Assembly: GCF_025685685.1 (NCBI RefSeq)
Contig: NZ_JAGSYH010000003.1
Span: 186,001 to 250,000, forward strand
Length of the DNA stretch: 64,000 nucleotides
Origin: Acidicapsa dinghuensis
GTDB taxonomy: Bacteria > Acidobacteriota > Terriglobia > Terriglobales > Acidobacteriaceae
Reading direction: 5' to 3'
The position numbers and the translations under genes were made by a program. This document shows positions 51,888-61,451 of this stretch, piece by piece (position 1 is the stretch's first letter; the number at the start of each line of letters is the position of its first letter). Under the pieces are notes generated by a model that worked only from the letters and a program-made list of their open reading frames with translations, did not search any database and had not been told where the DNA came from.

Positions 51888-52841
51888 ATGTCCATCGCCG
51901 CTTCTGTCACACGCGTTTTGCACGTCGCCGACGACATTACCCAGCTTGTTGGCTCCACTCCGATGCTGCGCCTCAATCACATTGCAGCTGTGACTGACGC
52001 AGCGCTTTTTGCCAAGCTCGAATTCCTGAACCCAGGCGGCAGCATCAAAGACCGCGCCGCACTGGGCATGATTCTCGATGCCGAGGCGCGCGGGCTGCTG
52101 CATCCCGGTTCGACCATTCTGGAAGCAACGGCAGGCAACACCGGTGTCGGCCTTGCGCTTATCGGCGTGAATCGCGGATATAAAGTAAAGCTCTTCGTCC
52201 CCGAAGGATTTGCCGAAGAGAAGTGCATTCTCATGCGTGGTTTTGGTGCGGAAGTGATTCGCACGCCGGAAGCGGAAGGCATGAAGGGCGCGATCGACCG
52301 TGCGCGTAAGGCTGCGGAAGCTATTCCAGATTCATTCACCGCGATGCAGTTCAGCAATCAGGCCAATCCCGACTTTCATCACGACACAACCGCCGTTGAG
52401 ATATGGGAGCAGATGGAAGGCCGCGTCGACGCCTTTGTTGCCGGCGTTGGCACTGGCGGCACGTTCAGCGGCATTGCGCGCTTTCTCAAAGAGAAAAACG
52501 CTGCCTGCATCACCGTAGCCGTCGAGACACAGGGATCGATCTTGCAGGGTGGCGCGCCGGGCAAGCACAAGGTGGAAGGTATCGGTGTCAGCTTTATCCC
52601 TGAAACCTTTCATCGCGAGTTCTGCGACCGCATCGTTGCCGTGAGTGATGAGGATGCGTTTGCGATGGTGAAACGCCTTGCGGCGGTAGAAGGCCTGCTG
52701 GGCGGATCAAGCGCCGGAGCGGCTGTACATGCCGCTGCACAGCTTGCACGCGAACTAGGCGCAGGCAAGCGCATCGCTCTCATCATTCCCGACTCGGCTG
52801 AGCGCTATCTCTCGAAGAAGATCTTCGAGGGTGGTGTGTGA
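51888..52841 (+). CDS. PLP-dependent cysteine synthase / cystathionine beta-synthase-like
   Basis: 317 residues. PLP Lys in NPGGSIKDRAAL, substrate loop EATAGNTGVGLAL, phosphate loop GTGGTFSG and VEGIGVSFIP. CysK-like length without a CBS regulatory domain. Position just before a cystathionine gamma-lyase/synthase gene suggests the pair runs transsulfuration, in which case the substrate may be serine plus homocysteine. ATG 51888. Confidence 0.9.
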   Translation: MSIAASVTRVLHVADDITQLVGSTPMLRLNHIAAVTDAALFAKLEFLNPGGSIKDRAALGMILDAEARGLLHPGSTILEATAGNTGVGLALIGVNRGYKVKLFVPEGFAEEKCILMRGFGAEVIRTPEAEGMKGAIDRARKAAEAIPDSFTAMQFSNQANPDFHHDTTAVEIWEQMEGRVDAFVAGVGTGGTFSGIARFLKEKNAACITVAVETQGSILQGGAPGKHKVEGIGVSFIPETFHREFCDRIVAVSDEDAFAMVKRLAAVEGLLGGSSAGAAVHAAAQLARELGAGKRIALIIPDSAERYLSKKIFEGGV

Positions 52842-52891
52842 CGCAGCCTTGGCATCGATACAAGTTCGACGCGATAAGCTAATAACTGACT

Positions 52892-54040
52892 ATGTCTGAA
52901 TACAAATACGCAACGCTTGCCGTACACGCAGGCCAGCAGCCCGATCCACAAACTGGCGCCGTCAATGTTCCGGTCTACCTGACCTCTACCTTTGAGCTGA
53001 CAGGAGTCGGCACAGACAAGGGATGGGACTACTCCCGCGCTGGAAACCCCACGCGCGCGCGGCTGGAAGAGGCTCTCACCGCGCTCGAAGGCGGCACGTG
53101 CGGCCACGCGTTTTCGAGCGGCATGGCGGCTATCACGGCGCTGGTCTCACCGCTCCATGCGGGGGATCATCTGATCTGCTCGCAGAATGTCTACGGCGGC
53201 ACGGCGCGCCTGCTCGATCGGGTCATTCAACACTTCGGCATTGAGATTGAATACGTCGATCTCACTGATCTCGATCTGCTCAAGAAGTCCATTAAGGCCA
53301 ACACAAAGCTGGTGCATGTCGAGACGCCGACCAATCCGCTGATGCAGCTTACTGATATCGCAGCGGTAGCTGAAGTGGTACATAAGGCCGGTGTCGAAGT
53401 CAGCGTCGACAACACGTTTATGTCGCCCGCGCTGCAGAGCCCCATCGCACTTGGCGCCGACATCGTCATGCATTCGACGACGAAGTTTTTGAACGGTCAC
53501 TCCGACGGCCTCGGCGGTGCGCTGATTGGCACCAAGCCGGAGCACAAAGACCGCTTCCTGCTGATGCAGAAAGCCATGGGCGGTATTCTGTCGCCGTTCG
53601 AGTGCTTCCTGGTGCTGCGCGGCATCAAGACCCTGCCGCTACGCATGAAGCAGCATGAAGAGAACGGCCGCGCCGTTGCCGCATTTCTTGCGAAGCATGC
53701 AAAGGTGCAGAAGATTTTCTATCCGGGCCTTGAGACGCATCCGCAGCATGAGCTTGCGAAGCGGCAGCAGAAGGGCTTCGGCTCGATGATGACGCTGGAG
53801 CTTGGATCGCGCGAAGCCGTTGACCGGTTCCTGAAGAGCGTCAAAATCTTTTTGAATGCCGAGTCACTTGGCGGAGTCGAATCGCTTGCGTCGCACTCGG
53901 CTACCTCGACCCATGCCGCGCTCACCGAAGAGCAGCGCCTCAAGATTGGCATCACGCAGGGGCTGGTGCGGCTCTCGGTCGGCATCGAGGACAAGGACGA
54001 CCTGATCGCGGATCTGTCCCAGGCGCTCGATCACGTATAG
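52892..54040 (+). CDS. Cystathionine gamma-lyase/gamma-synthase (PLP)
   Basis: 382 residues, Cys/Met metabolism PLP family. YSRAGNPTRARLEEALTALEGG, FSSGMAAITAL, ETPTNPLMQLTDI, VDNTFMSPALQSP, MHSTTKFLNGHSDGLGG (PLP Lys) and SLGGVESLASHSATSTHA. Forms a pair with the upstream CBS-like gene (50-bp spacing). MetB and MetC/CGL cannot be separated reliably by reading. Confidence 0.9.
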   Translation: MSEYKYATLAVHAGQQPDPQTGAVNVPVYLTSTFELTGVGTDKGWDYSRAGNPTRARLEEALTALEGGTCGHAFSSGMAAITALVSPLHAGDHLICSQNVYGGTARLLDRVIQHFGIEIEYVDLTDLDLLKKSIKANTKLVHVETPTNPLMQLTDIAAVAEVVHKAGVEVSVDNTFMSPALQSPIALGADIVMHSTTKFLNGHSDGLGGALIGTKPEHKDRFLLMQKAMGGILSPFECFLVLRGIKTLPLRMKQHEENGRAVAAFLAKHAKVQKIFYPGLETHPQHELAKRQQKGFGSMMTLELGSREAVDRFLKSVKIFLNAESLGGVESLASHSATSTHAALTEEQRLKIGITQGLVRLSVGIEDKDDLIADLSQALDHV

Positions 54041-54070
54041 ACCACATACATGCAAGATGTCCGGCGAAAG

Positions 54071-54196
54071 ATTGCGCATCGCGGGACACGTATTGACCAG
54101 CGTCTGTCGAGTATTGCGCAACGTGGCACGCCGATTACGCAGTATCTGACGTTTATTGCACATCGTCACACGCGCATTGCGCAGCGTTTTTCGTCA
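54071..54196. repeat. Six degenerate 21-bp tandem repeats
   Basis: Six consecutive 21-bp units start at 54071, 54092, 54113, 54134, 54155 and 54176, each beginning ATTGCGCA or a close variant (ATTGACCA, ATTACGCA, ATTGCACA). In the plus frame they encode heptads such as IAHRGTR and IAQRGTP. The last unit reaches the tsaE stop codon. A 62-codon frame (54050-54238) covers them, but it overlaps tsaE and looks like a by-product of the repeat. Confidence 0.8.
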
Positions 54197-54652
54197 GTTC
54201 AGCGTGACTACGATCTTGCGCGCGTCGCCGCCGGTTGAAGTCACCACAATTTCACCATCAGCATGCTTGCGGATGCTCTCGAACTTTTCTCCCCACTCGA
54301 CGAGAACGATGGCGTCATCCGTTCGCATTTCTTCGAACCCAAGCGAATCCAACTGACGCTCGGTTTCGAGGCGATATAGATCGAGATGCAGCAGTTTCAC
54401 AGATTTGCCGTTGAGCGTACCGGCATACTCATGCACCAGGGTAAACGTGGGGCTTGTCACTTCATCGGGATCGGCTGCGCCAAGCGCCGAGGCTATCCCC
54501 TTGACCAGCGTCGTTTTGCCTGCGCCCAGATCACCCCGCAGAATCAACAACTTCGGCGGCGTCAGATTGTCGACGAGCTTGCGGCCAATGGCTACGGTTC
54601 CGGCAGCGGATTTGCTCTCGTATTCGTGGCTTGCGGCAGCAGTCTTTGTCAT
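54194..54652 (-). CDS. tsaE: tRNA threonylcarbamoyladenosine biosynthesis ATPase TsaE
   Basis: 152 residues. Walker A LRGDLGAGKTTLVKGIASALG, then SPTFTLVHEYAG, LLHLDLYRLE and VLVEWGEKFE, all TsaE hallmarks. ATPase that resets the TsaBD complex during t6A formation. It follows nnrDE at 27 bp on the same strand, a widely conserved pairing. The tsaB gene is 20 kb away. Confidence 0.95.
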   Translation of the reverse strand: MTKTAAASHEYESKSAAGTVAIGRKLVDNLTPPKLLILRGDLGAGKTTLVKGIASALGAADPDEVTSPTFTLVHEYAGTLNGKSVKLLHLDLYRLETERQLDSLGFEEMRTDDAIVLVEWGEKFESIRKHADGEIVVTSTGGDARKIVVTLN

Positions 54653-54679
54653 GGCGCTCCTGTATGGCGAGAAAACCTG

Positions 54680-56329
54680 TTATGAGCCGAGGTCAGGTGA
54701 AATGCCCTGGAGCCAAACGTATCCGTTTTCGGCCTGTGGATGATAGTGGAAAGCACGGTACAGATTCGCCAGAGAGTCGGTTGCGAGCAGCGTGTGCTGG
54801 TCGCCGCCAATTCCGGGCTCCCTAACAGTAATATCGGCCGCTAATCCGTGAAGATACACGGCAGTTTCCACTGCTCTGGCAACATCGTGTGGATGCTGTG
54901 CGAGCATGGCTGCAACCATGCCGGTCAGCAGGTCGCCACTACCGCCCTTTGCCATCGCGGGGTTGCCTGTGGTGTTGACGGCGATCTGTCCATCGGGGTG
55001 AGCGATGAGTGTACGCCATCCTTTTAGCACCAACGTCAGCCCATACTTCGTTGCAAAATCGCGTGCGATGTTGATGCGGTCTGCTTCAATCTCAGCGGTC
55101 TTTTTGCCTGCAAGCCGCGCCATCTCACCGGGATGCGGCGTCAGCACGAGCGTACGGCCTTTCGCGATCGCGGCGATGCGATTCGGGTTTGCGGCCAGGA
55201 TGTTCAATCCGTCGGCATCGACGACTGCGGATAATCTGCTCTGTTCCAAGAGGCCGAGCACGAACTCGGCGGTCTGCGGCTCGGTTCCGAGACCTGGGCC
55301 TATGGCCAGAACCGTGATGCGTTTGAGCAATGCTTCGAGCCGTTCCGGGTGCAGGTTCCCGGCGGAGATTTCGCCATCGGGATTGACGGCAAGTGCATGC
55401 GTCATCAACTCCGGCGCAATTGCAGCAACCAAGGGCAGCACTGAGGGTGTGACGGCGGCCGTCACCAGTCCCGCGCCGGAGCGCATGGCTGCGAGCGAGG
55501 ACATTGCCGGAGCGCCTGATTTGCCGGAACTGCCCCCAATCACGAGCACATGGCCGTACATGCCTTTATTTGAATTTGCGGGGCGTTCGACATCCGCGAT
55601 GGCCTTGGATGATCCAGACCAGTGCAGACCGAGATTGGAAATGATGGCTTCGTTTGGAGAGCCGATGGGCGCAATGATGACGGGGTCGGAGAGCCCACGT
55701 GTCAGCAGGCCGAAGACATGGGCCGGTTTTGGCGCAGTGAAGGTGACGACAGCATCGGCAGGAAATGCGGGGCTGCCTTCTGCCGTATCTGCGCTTATGT
55801 CCGCGCTCCAGCCTGAAGGAAGATCGATGGCGAGAATCTTTGCTTCGCGTGCCCCTTGCTCAACCCACTGCAATGCTGCCAGCGGCAGCCCTCGGAGCGG
55901 CGGTTGAAAGCCTGTACCGACCAAGGCATCGATGATGAGATCAGCTTGAAGAAGCGCATTCAGCGGCAAAAATTCTTCGGCCGATGTGACGAGGTGAATC
56001 GAGCTTTGCTGTCTCTGCGCGTGGGCAAAGGCTTGCAGTTCTTCCCAGGCAGCAGCGGCGTCGCCCTTCAAGCCATCAGGAGCACCGAGAAGAATGGTGT
56101 TGACCTGCAATCCTGCTTCTGCGAGAAGCCGCGCGGTCATCATGCCGTCGCCGCCGTTGTTGCCACGGCCGCAGAGTACAAGTACACGATGCGCATCGGA
56201 GAAAAGCTGCCTTGCGATAGCGGCTACGGCAAAGGAGGCCGATCGCATGAGCTTAAGAGATGGCACGCCATAGCGCTCGACCGTCACGCGGTCGCAGGCC
56301 TGCATTTCGGCGGCAGTTAAAACCTTCAT
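54680..56329 (-). CDS. nnr: Bifunctional NAD(P)H-hydrate epimerase / ADP-dependent dehydratase
   Basis: About 549 residues. N-terminal YjeF_N epimerase domain (MKVLTAAEMQACDRVT, LCGRGNNGGDGMMTARLL, DALVGTGFQPPL) and C-terminal ribokinase-like dehydratase domain (GHVLVIGGSSGKSGAPAMSSLAAMRSGAGLV, AIGPGLG, LTPHPGEMARL, AKGGSGDLLTGMVAAMLAQ). Repairs hydrated NADH/NADPH. ATG 56338 is an alternative start three codons upstream. Confidence 0.95.
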   Translation of the reverse strand: MKVLTAAEMQACDRVTVERYGVPSLKLMRSASFAVAAIARQLFSDAHRVLVLCGRGNNGGDGMMTARLLAEAGLQVNTILLGAPDGLKGDAAAAWEELQAFAHAQRQQSSIHLVTSAEEFLPLNALLQADLIIDALVGTGFQPPLRGLPLAALQWVEQGAREAKILAIDLPSGWSADISADTAEGSPAFPADAVVTFTAPKPAHVFGLLTRGLSDPVIIAPIGSPNEAIISNLGLHWSGSSKAIADVERPANSNKGMYGHVLVIGGSSGKSGAPAMSSLAAMRSGAGLVTAAVTPSVLPLVAAIAPELMTHALAVNPDGEISAGNLHPERLEALLKRITVLAIGPGLGTEPQTAEFVLGLLEQSRLSAVVDADGLNILAANPNRIAAIAKGRTLVLTPHPGEMARLAGKKTAEIEADRINIARDFATKYGLTLVLKGWRTLIAHPDGQIAVNTTGNPAMAKGGSGDLLTGMVAAMLAQHPHDVARAVETAVYLHGLAADITVREPGIGGDQHTLLATDSLANLYRAFHYHPQAENGYVWLQGISPDLGS

Positions 56330-56383
56330 ACGCTTCATCCTAGAGCACTGCTATCTCATTCGATGCGCGAACGGGAGATTGGC

Positions 56384-58066
56384 TCACGCCTTGTGCGTAG
56401 CCGATACCACCTCAAAAGGACGCATCATCTCGCGGGCGGCATGCTCGAGCAGATGGCAGTGCCATACGTATCGCCCTGCATAGCCCTGGAAGGGCACAAT
56501 GATGCGCGTCACCGTCTCGGGATGGGCCTTGACGGTGTCCTTCCAGCCGCGCTCATTTGGCTCCGGCGGAGCTGCGCTTCCCAAGTAATTGAGCTGCTTG
56601 TTATTGAGAAAGGTATCGACATCGAAGGGAAGACGGTCGAGAATCTGGAAGCGCACCAGGTGCAGATGGATGGGATGAACATCCTGGGTTGTGTTGATCA
56701 GACTCCATATCTCGACCGAGTCGAGCAGTGGCTTTTCGGTGACAGGATCATGCCAGTACTGCCCGTTGAGCAGCATGAGCATCAGCCGCGTCTTGGGGTC
56801 CATGTATTCGTTGAGCGTGAAACTGCGGGTGCGCACGGCAGAGGATTCGGCAATCGGCTCGATATGCCGCAACAGGGTTGGCATGCCCGATGCCTGCGTC
56901 TTCGCTGTGTTTGCGGTTTCAGCTACGCGAAACTGGAGAATTTCGAGCTTTCCGTCCTGCAATACAAATTTCGTTCCGGCAAGAGATGAGAAATCGATCA
57001 ACAGATCGGCTCGCTCCGCGGGTGCAAGCATCAACTGCTTCATTTCCACGGGGGCGGCGAGCAGGCCCTGATCTGTTCCGATCTGATGAAAGGCGTGGCC
57101 GTTGGAAAGCGAGAAGAAATAGGTGCGCGAGTTGGATGCGTTAAGCAGGCGAATGCGATACAGGCGCGGCTCCACATCAAGATAAGGCCAGATCACGCCG
57201 TTCGCGAGGATGACGTCACCGTAGACCTCAGAGACCCACGGAGCCTCGGGGTCGCCGGAGTCGGGGTAATGCAAGCCTCCGTCGGCGTAGAAGAGGCGGT
57301 CGCTGATGGCGAGCGGAATCTCGTATTTGCCGCGCGGCAGATTCAATGCGTCTTCCTCGGTATCGCGAACCAGAAAGAAGCCGAAGAGTCCTGCGTATTG
57401 ATTGAGGCGCTCGATGCCCATGGCATGGTCGTGGTACCAGAGCGTCGCAGCGTCCTGCTCCATTGGGTAGAAAGCCGTCTTGCTTTGTCCCGATACCGAC
57501 CAATCTTCGGGATACCCATCGCTATCCGCTTCGACACGCGCACCATGCACATGCACAGCAGTCCGTACTTCAGGCAAATCTTTTCCGGCTCCGCAGAGCG
57601 TGTGATCGACGGGGAGGAAATGTTTCTCGGGCAGTTCGTTGACCCACTCGATCATCATCGGCTCGCCTTTGCGTGCTTCGATGGTCGGGCCTGGCGCTGT
57701 GGAGCCGTAGCTCCAGATGCTGGTGGGCGGCAGATCGCGATGCACCTTTACATCCACACGGCGCATGGCGATACGGTGATAGGCTACCTGCCCTCCGGGC
57801 TTGTGCGGATGGGGCCGTGTCTCTTTTGCGACGAGGGGCTCAGGTTTGGGCAGCGGATCGACGTACCTCGCCAGCCGCTCAGGATGCAGCCATGGCCGCA
57901 CTGTGGATTGCTGCTTTGCCTGTTCGCTGACGAGATGGTGAGTCATGCCCGGCATCGGGCTTTGGGACATCAACTCAAGATTGCCGAATAAACCGCTCTG
58001 CCCTGCCGCCAAAGCCGCAATTCCTTTTGCGCCGCGCAACAGGATCGTTCGCCGTGAAGAATCCAT
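56384..58066 (-). CDS. Tat-exported multicopper oxidase (CotA/bilirubin-oxidase-like)
   Basis: 560 residues. Signal SSRRTILLRGAKGIAALAAG. The four copper motifs are intact: HVHGA, LWYHDHAMG, VHPIHLHL and WHCHLLEHAAREMM (type 1 Cys/His). Spore-coat laccase-like layout with three cupredoxin domains. Possible roles are copper or phenol oxidation. ATG 58066 gives the Tat signal. Confidence 0.93.
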   Translation of the reverse strand: MDSSRRTILLRGAKGIAALAAGQSGLFGNLELMSQSPMPGMTHHLVSEQAKQQSTVRPWLHPERLARYVDPLPKPEPLVAKETRPHPHKPGGQVAYHRIAMRRVDVKVHRDLPPTSIWSYGSTAPGPTIEARKGEPMMIEWVNELPEKHFLPVDHTLCGAGKDLPEVRTAVHVHGARVEADSDGYPEDWSVSGQSKTAFYPMEQDAATLWYHDHAMGIERLNQYAGLFGFFLVRDTEEDALNLPRGKYEIPLAISDRLFYADGGLHYPDSGDPEAPWVSEVYGDVILANGVIWPYLDVEPRLYRIRLLNASNSRTYFFSLSNGHAFHQIGTDQGLLAAPVEMKQLMLAPAERADLLIDFSSLAGTKFVLQDGKLEILQFRVAETANTAKTQASGMPTLLRHIEPIAESSAVRTRSFTLNEYMDPKTRLMLMLLNGQYWHDPVTEKPLLDSVEIWSLINTTQDVHPIHLHLVRFQILDRLPFDVDTFLNNKQLNYLGSAAPPEPNERGWKDTVKAHPETVTRIIVPFQGYAGRYVWHCHLLEHAAREMMRPFEVVSATHKA

Positions 58067-58173
58067 ATCTTTCAGAATGCTGGTTGAATGTTTCAAACAA
58101 AAAAATTCGCTGCGCTCCATTGCCGAAGCGCAGCGTCAGTTTGCTATGCAAAGTTAAGTTTGCCTCCGCAAAG

Positions 58174-59967
58174 CTATTCGACGATCGCGCCGGTGTTGGG
58201 ATCGAGGAACAGCTTGCGCTTCTTGACTTCGTGCTCAGGACGATTGAAGTCGAACATCGGCGCGATGGAGTTGGCGACTGAGTCAAACGAGCCGCCCGGC
58301 TGAATCCGCTTGCCACCGAGGAAGTTGTCTTCGATGAAGCGGATGATGGAGGTCTGATCGAGCAGGGTGTGGTCGATGTAGTTGTCTTTTGCCCAGGGTG
58401 AAATCACGAGTAGCGGAAGACGCGTGCCGTAGCCGCAGCGTCCGAGAACCGGCAGGCCGCCAACGCCATTGAGCGGTTTTTTGCGATCCGGCGTCTTGCC
58501 GTCTTCCTTCTGCTGAGCGCCGGTCTGGCAGACGCCCGGAGCATTGAGCGCGTCGACCGTGAGGCTGGTGGAAGGGTTCACGATGGAGGGCATCTGGTGG
58601 TCGTACCAGCCGTCGGAGTCGTCATAGGTGATGACAACGGCGGTGGAATCCCAGAAGGTGCTTTCCTGGAGCGCATTAATTACGTTCACGACAAAAGCCT
58701 GCTCATCGACGGGATCGGAGTTGCCCGGGTGCGCGTCCTCGAAGGACGGAGCCTTGAGGAAAGTGACCGAGGGCAGGATGCCGTTGTCGAGCGCGGTGAA
58801 GAAATCATCCGTGTCGTACTGATGATTTGCGGGATCCTTCTTCTTGGAGCCCCACTCGTAGCTGCTGCCGATGGCCTTGATCGAGCTAGGACGGGCGTGG
58901 GTCAGGTTGGCCGTGGAGGCGTAGTACTGGAATGGCTCATGGTGCTCGACATAGTCCGCCTGAGGAACACCGCCGTAGCCGGGAATCGCGTTCGGCGTGG
59001 AGCGCTGGCAGCCTGTGGTGCCATTGGCGTTGGTCAGCTCAAGGTTGAAGCCGCCCTGGAACCAGCCCCAGGTGATGTTCTTGGAGTTAAGCAAGTCACC
59101 GATGTTTTTGCCGGCAAACGCGACATTGTCGGAAGCAGTGGCGGAGCAGGTATCACCGAGAGGCTCGGCATCGCCGATCAGTGTGAATCCACCCTGTCCG
59201 TCAAAAACTTCATGAGAATTGTGCAGCAGCGTCGTTCCGCTGACGACGTTGGTGTACTGGGCAAAGCCGTTGGTCTGGCCGGAGATCAGATTGATAGCGC
59301 CTGGGGTAGATGGGCCAAACTGCGAGGTATAGGTGTTGTCGTTGAGGGCGAAGTGGTTCGCGTAATTCCACATCGCAGTGACAGTGTTGCCGTCAAAGTA
59401 GCCCATCACCAGGCCCTTGCTGAGAGCAGCCTGAGAATCTGCGGTGGCGGAAGGCGGCGGACCAGCGGCGCCCGTCGATCCTGGGAACTGATCGACCTTG
59501 CCGTTGTCGTATGCGACTTGTTCCGGCTTAGGAGCGTGGCTCTGATCGGCTGTGCCGGCCTGGGAAGGAGCGAGACGGAAGGGATTGGCCGCCGAGGTGC
59601 CATTGAAGGTTGCGCCCGAGCCTGTGGGTCCATTCGGATTGTCGGTCAACAGGTTCAGGTTCTTGATCGGCGCGAAATCTTTAGTGGGATCGAGCGGCGT
59701 GATCAGGTTGTTTGCCACGTCGTGTCCGGGATGAGTGGAGGGGATGTAGTGGAAGCGAGTTTCTCCGGAATTGTTCTGCGCCTTGGGATAGGTGCCGAAG
59801 TAGTGATCAAACGAGATGTTTTCGCCAAAGATGACGACAACGTGCTTGATCGGTGTCGTGGTCTCAGGCTCGTCCTGCTGGCGGTTGTGCGATTCAGCAA
59901 AAGACGGGAAAGGGATGGTGCTGACTGCGATCATCGCCGAGAGCGACGCCGCGAGAAATCTGCGCAT
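58174..59967 (-). CDS. Exported phosphoesterase (phospholipase C / acid phosphatase family)
   Basis: 597 residues, signal MRRFLAASLSAMIAVSTIPFPSFA. The family opening IKHVVVIFGENISFDHYFGTYP is present, with the second metal region STAVVITYDDSDGWYDHQMPS and LPLLVISPWAKDNYIDHTLLDQTSIIRFIEDNF. Such enzymes hydrolyse phospholipids or phosphomonoesters in the periplasm or outside. Followed on the same strand, 53 bp after its stop, by the multicopper oxidase reading region. Confidence 0.9.
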   Translation of the reverse strand: MRRFLAASLSAMIAVSTIPFPSFAESHNRQQDEPETTTPIKHVVVIFGENISFDHYFGTYPKAQNNSGETRFHYIPSTHPGHDVANNLITPLDPTKDFAPIKNLNLLTDNPNGPTGSGATFNGTSAANPFRLAPSQAGTADQSHAPKPEQVAYDNGKVDQFPGSTGAAGPPPSATADSQAALSKGLVMGYFDGNTVTAMWNYANHFALNDNTYTSQFGPSTPGAINLISGQTNGFAQYTNVVSGTTLLHNSHEVFDGQGGFTLIGDAEPLGDTCSATASDNVAFAGKNIGDLLNSKNITWGWFQGGFNLELTNANGTTGCQRSTPNAIPGYGGVPQADYVEHHEPFQYYASTANLTHARPSSIKAIGSSYEWGSKKKDPANHQYDTDDFFTALDNGILPSVTFLKAPSFEDAHPGNSDPVDEQAFVVNVINALQESTFWDSTAVVITYDDSDGWYDHQMPSIVNPSTSLTVDALNAPGVCQTGAQQKEDGKTPDRKKPLNGVGGLPVLGRCGYGTRLPLLVISPWAKDNYIDHTLLDQTSIIRFIEDNFLGGKRIQPGGSFDSVANSIAPMFDFNRPEHEVKKRKLFLDPNTGAIVE

Positions 59968-60153
59968 GCTACCTCCATATCATTGCTGCAAGCAATGACA
60001 GAAGAGTTGTAGATGGCTTCTGTAACACGTTGTTCAAAGTTGTGTGACTGTAGTGCAAATTCATGAGCGTTTTTGCTTGACAGGCCAAACGGAAGCAATT
60101 TCGCTCGTTTCGGATGAGTTCCAGCCTCGAAATTTGGGGGATTCCAAAGCAAA

Positions 60154-60184
60154 AGAGCCGCGAACCGATTTGGCTCGCGGCTCT
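60154..60184 (-). terminator. Terminator behind the EmrA-like gene
   Basis: AGAGCCGCGA/TCGCGGCTCT, a perfect 10-bp stem with an 11-base loop, is followed on the minus strand by TTTGCTTTGG. It lies 36 bases past the emrA-like stop and ends the tolC-emrA unit. Confidence 0.85.
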
Positions 60185-60219
60185 AATGGCATCCGGCTAC
60201 CGATGCCGGATGGATGCGC

Positions 60220-61449
60220 TTACTTTACCTTGACCTTCGGCTCAACTGACATGCCGGGGCGCAGCAGATGATCCTTGTCTTCTTGTGCAAGGTTGGTGAA
60301 ATCGACACGAACGGGGATGCGCTGCACTACCTTGACATAGTTGCCGGTGGCGTTTTCCGGCGGGAAGAGCGAGAGCACGGAGCCGGTGGCGCCGCCAACC
60401 TGCGTTACCTTGCCTTGATAATCGCGGCCTGTCGAATCTACGTGGATCTCGACCGACTGACCAGCGGAAACGTGGCGCAATTGTGTTTCCTTGAAGTTAG
60501 CCGTGATCCAGATATCGTCGAGCGATACGAGCGTAAGCAGGTTCTGCCCAGGCGAGACATTCTGGTTAAGTTCAAGGTTCTTGCGCGTCACAATGCCGTT
60601 GGCCGGAGCAACGATCTTGGTGTAGCTGAGGTTGAGCTTGGCTTGATCGAGCTGAGCCTGAGCTGCCTCGACCTGCGCCTCAGCCTGTTTTGCGCGGGCA
60701 TCCTGCGCGGCGACCTGTTGCGGAGCGGTTTCGGCGTACTTATACGATGCTTCCGACTGAGCCTCGCGCTGGTTGGCTACGCGAACGGCTTCCTGCGAGG
60801 CCTGCACCTGCGCCTGCGCATCAGCCAACGCGGCCTTGTCGGCGTCGGCAGCAGCTACAGCAGCGTCAAACTGCTGCTTGCTGATCACGTCTTTGGCGAC
60901 GAGCGGCTTGTAGCGTTCCAGATCAGACTGCGATTTGATGCTGTTTGCCTTGGCCTGCTCGACCCTTGCCTGCGCGGCGATCAACTGGCTCTGTGCCTGC
61001 AATACCGAGGCGTGAGAACCGGTGACATCCGCGCTTGCCGAACGCAGGTTGCTGCCTGTGTTCACACTGGTGATCGGCACATTGACTCTCGCGGCCACGG
61101 CGGCGGCCTTGGCACTGGCGAGGCCAGCTTCGGCATTCTCAACGGCAACCTGATAGTCAGCCGGATCGAGCTCTGCGATCACGGTGCCTTTGGTAACGAA
61201 CTGATTTTCGTCGACGTTGACCTTGATGACCTGTCCGTTGATACGCGCGCTTACCTGAATCAGATGGCCACTGATCTGGGCGTCGTCGGTGTCTTCGTAA
61301 TAGGTCGAGTGCCAATAGAAGAGACCGCCGGCAATGACCAGAACTGCGAGGACAATCAGTAGAATGCCGCGACGCGACTTCTTGGGCTGAGGAGTTACCG
61401 CTCCCTTCGGGTCCGGCTGCGCGCCGGAGGCTGGAGTTGCGTCCGCCAC
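60220..61449 (-). CDS. HlyD/EmrA-type membrane fusion protein
   Basis: 409 residues. One N-terminal membrane anchor (GILLIVLAVLVIAGGLFYW, about 28-46), a lipoyl half (AQISGHLIQVSARINGQVIKVNVDENQFVTKGTVIAELDP), a long coiled-coil hairpin rich in Ala/Gln (about 85-250), a second lipoyl half (IVAPANGIVTRKNLELNQNVSPGQNLLTLV) and a beta-barrel end. Matches EmrA. Two bases separate it from the TolC-like gene upstream. No EmrB-type transporter is found in the window. Confidence 0.93.
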   Translation of the reverse strand: MADATPASGAQPDPKGAVTPQPKKSRRGILLIVLAVLVIAGGLFYWHSTYYEDTDDAQISGHLIQVSARINGQVIKVNVDENQFVTKGTVIAELDPADYQVAVENAEAGLASAKAAAVAARVNVPITSVNTGSNLRSASADVTGSHASVLQAQSQLIAAQARVEQAKANSIKSQSDLERYKPLVAKDVISKQQFDAAVAAADADKAALADAQAQVQASQEAVRVANQREAQSEASYKYAETAPQQVAAQDARAKQAEAQVEAAQAQLDQAKLNLSYTKIVAPANGIVTRKNLELNQNVSPGQNLLTLVSLDDIWITANFKETQLRHVSAGQSVEIHVDSTGRDYQGKVTQVGGATGSVLSLFPPENATGNYVKVVQRIPVRVDFTNLAQEDKDHLLRPGMSVEPKVKVK

Positions 61450-61451
61450 GT

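Noticed and set aside
54050..54238. Real 62-residue heptad-repeat protein
   Set aside because: It overlaps the end of tsaE and consists mostly of the 21-bp repeats; no ribosome site was seen.
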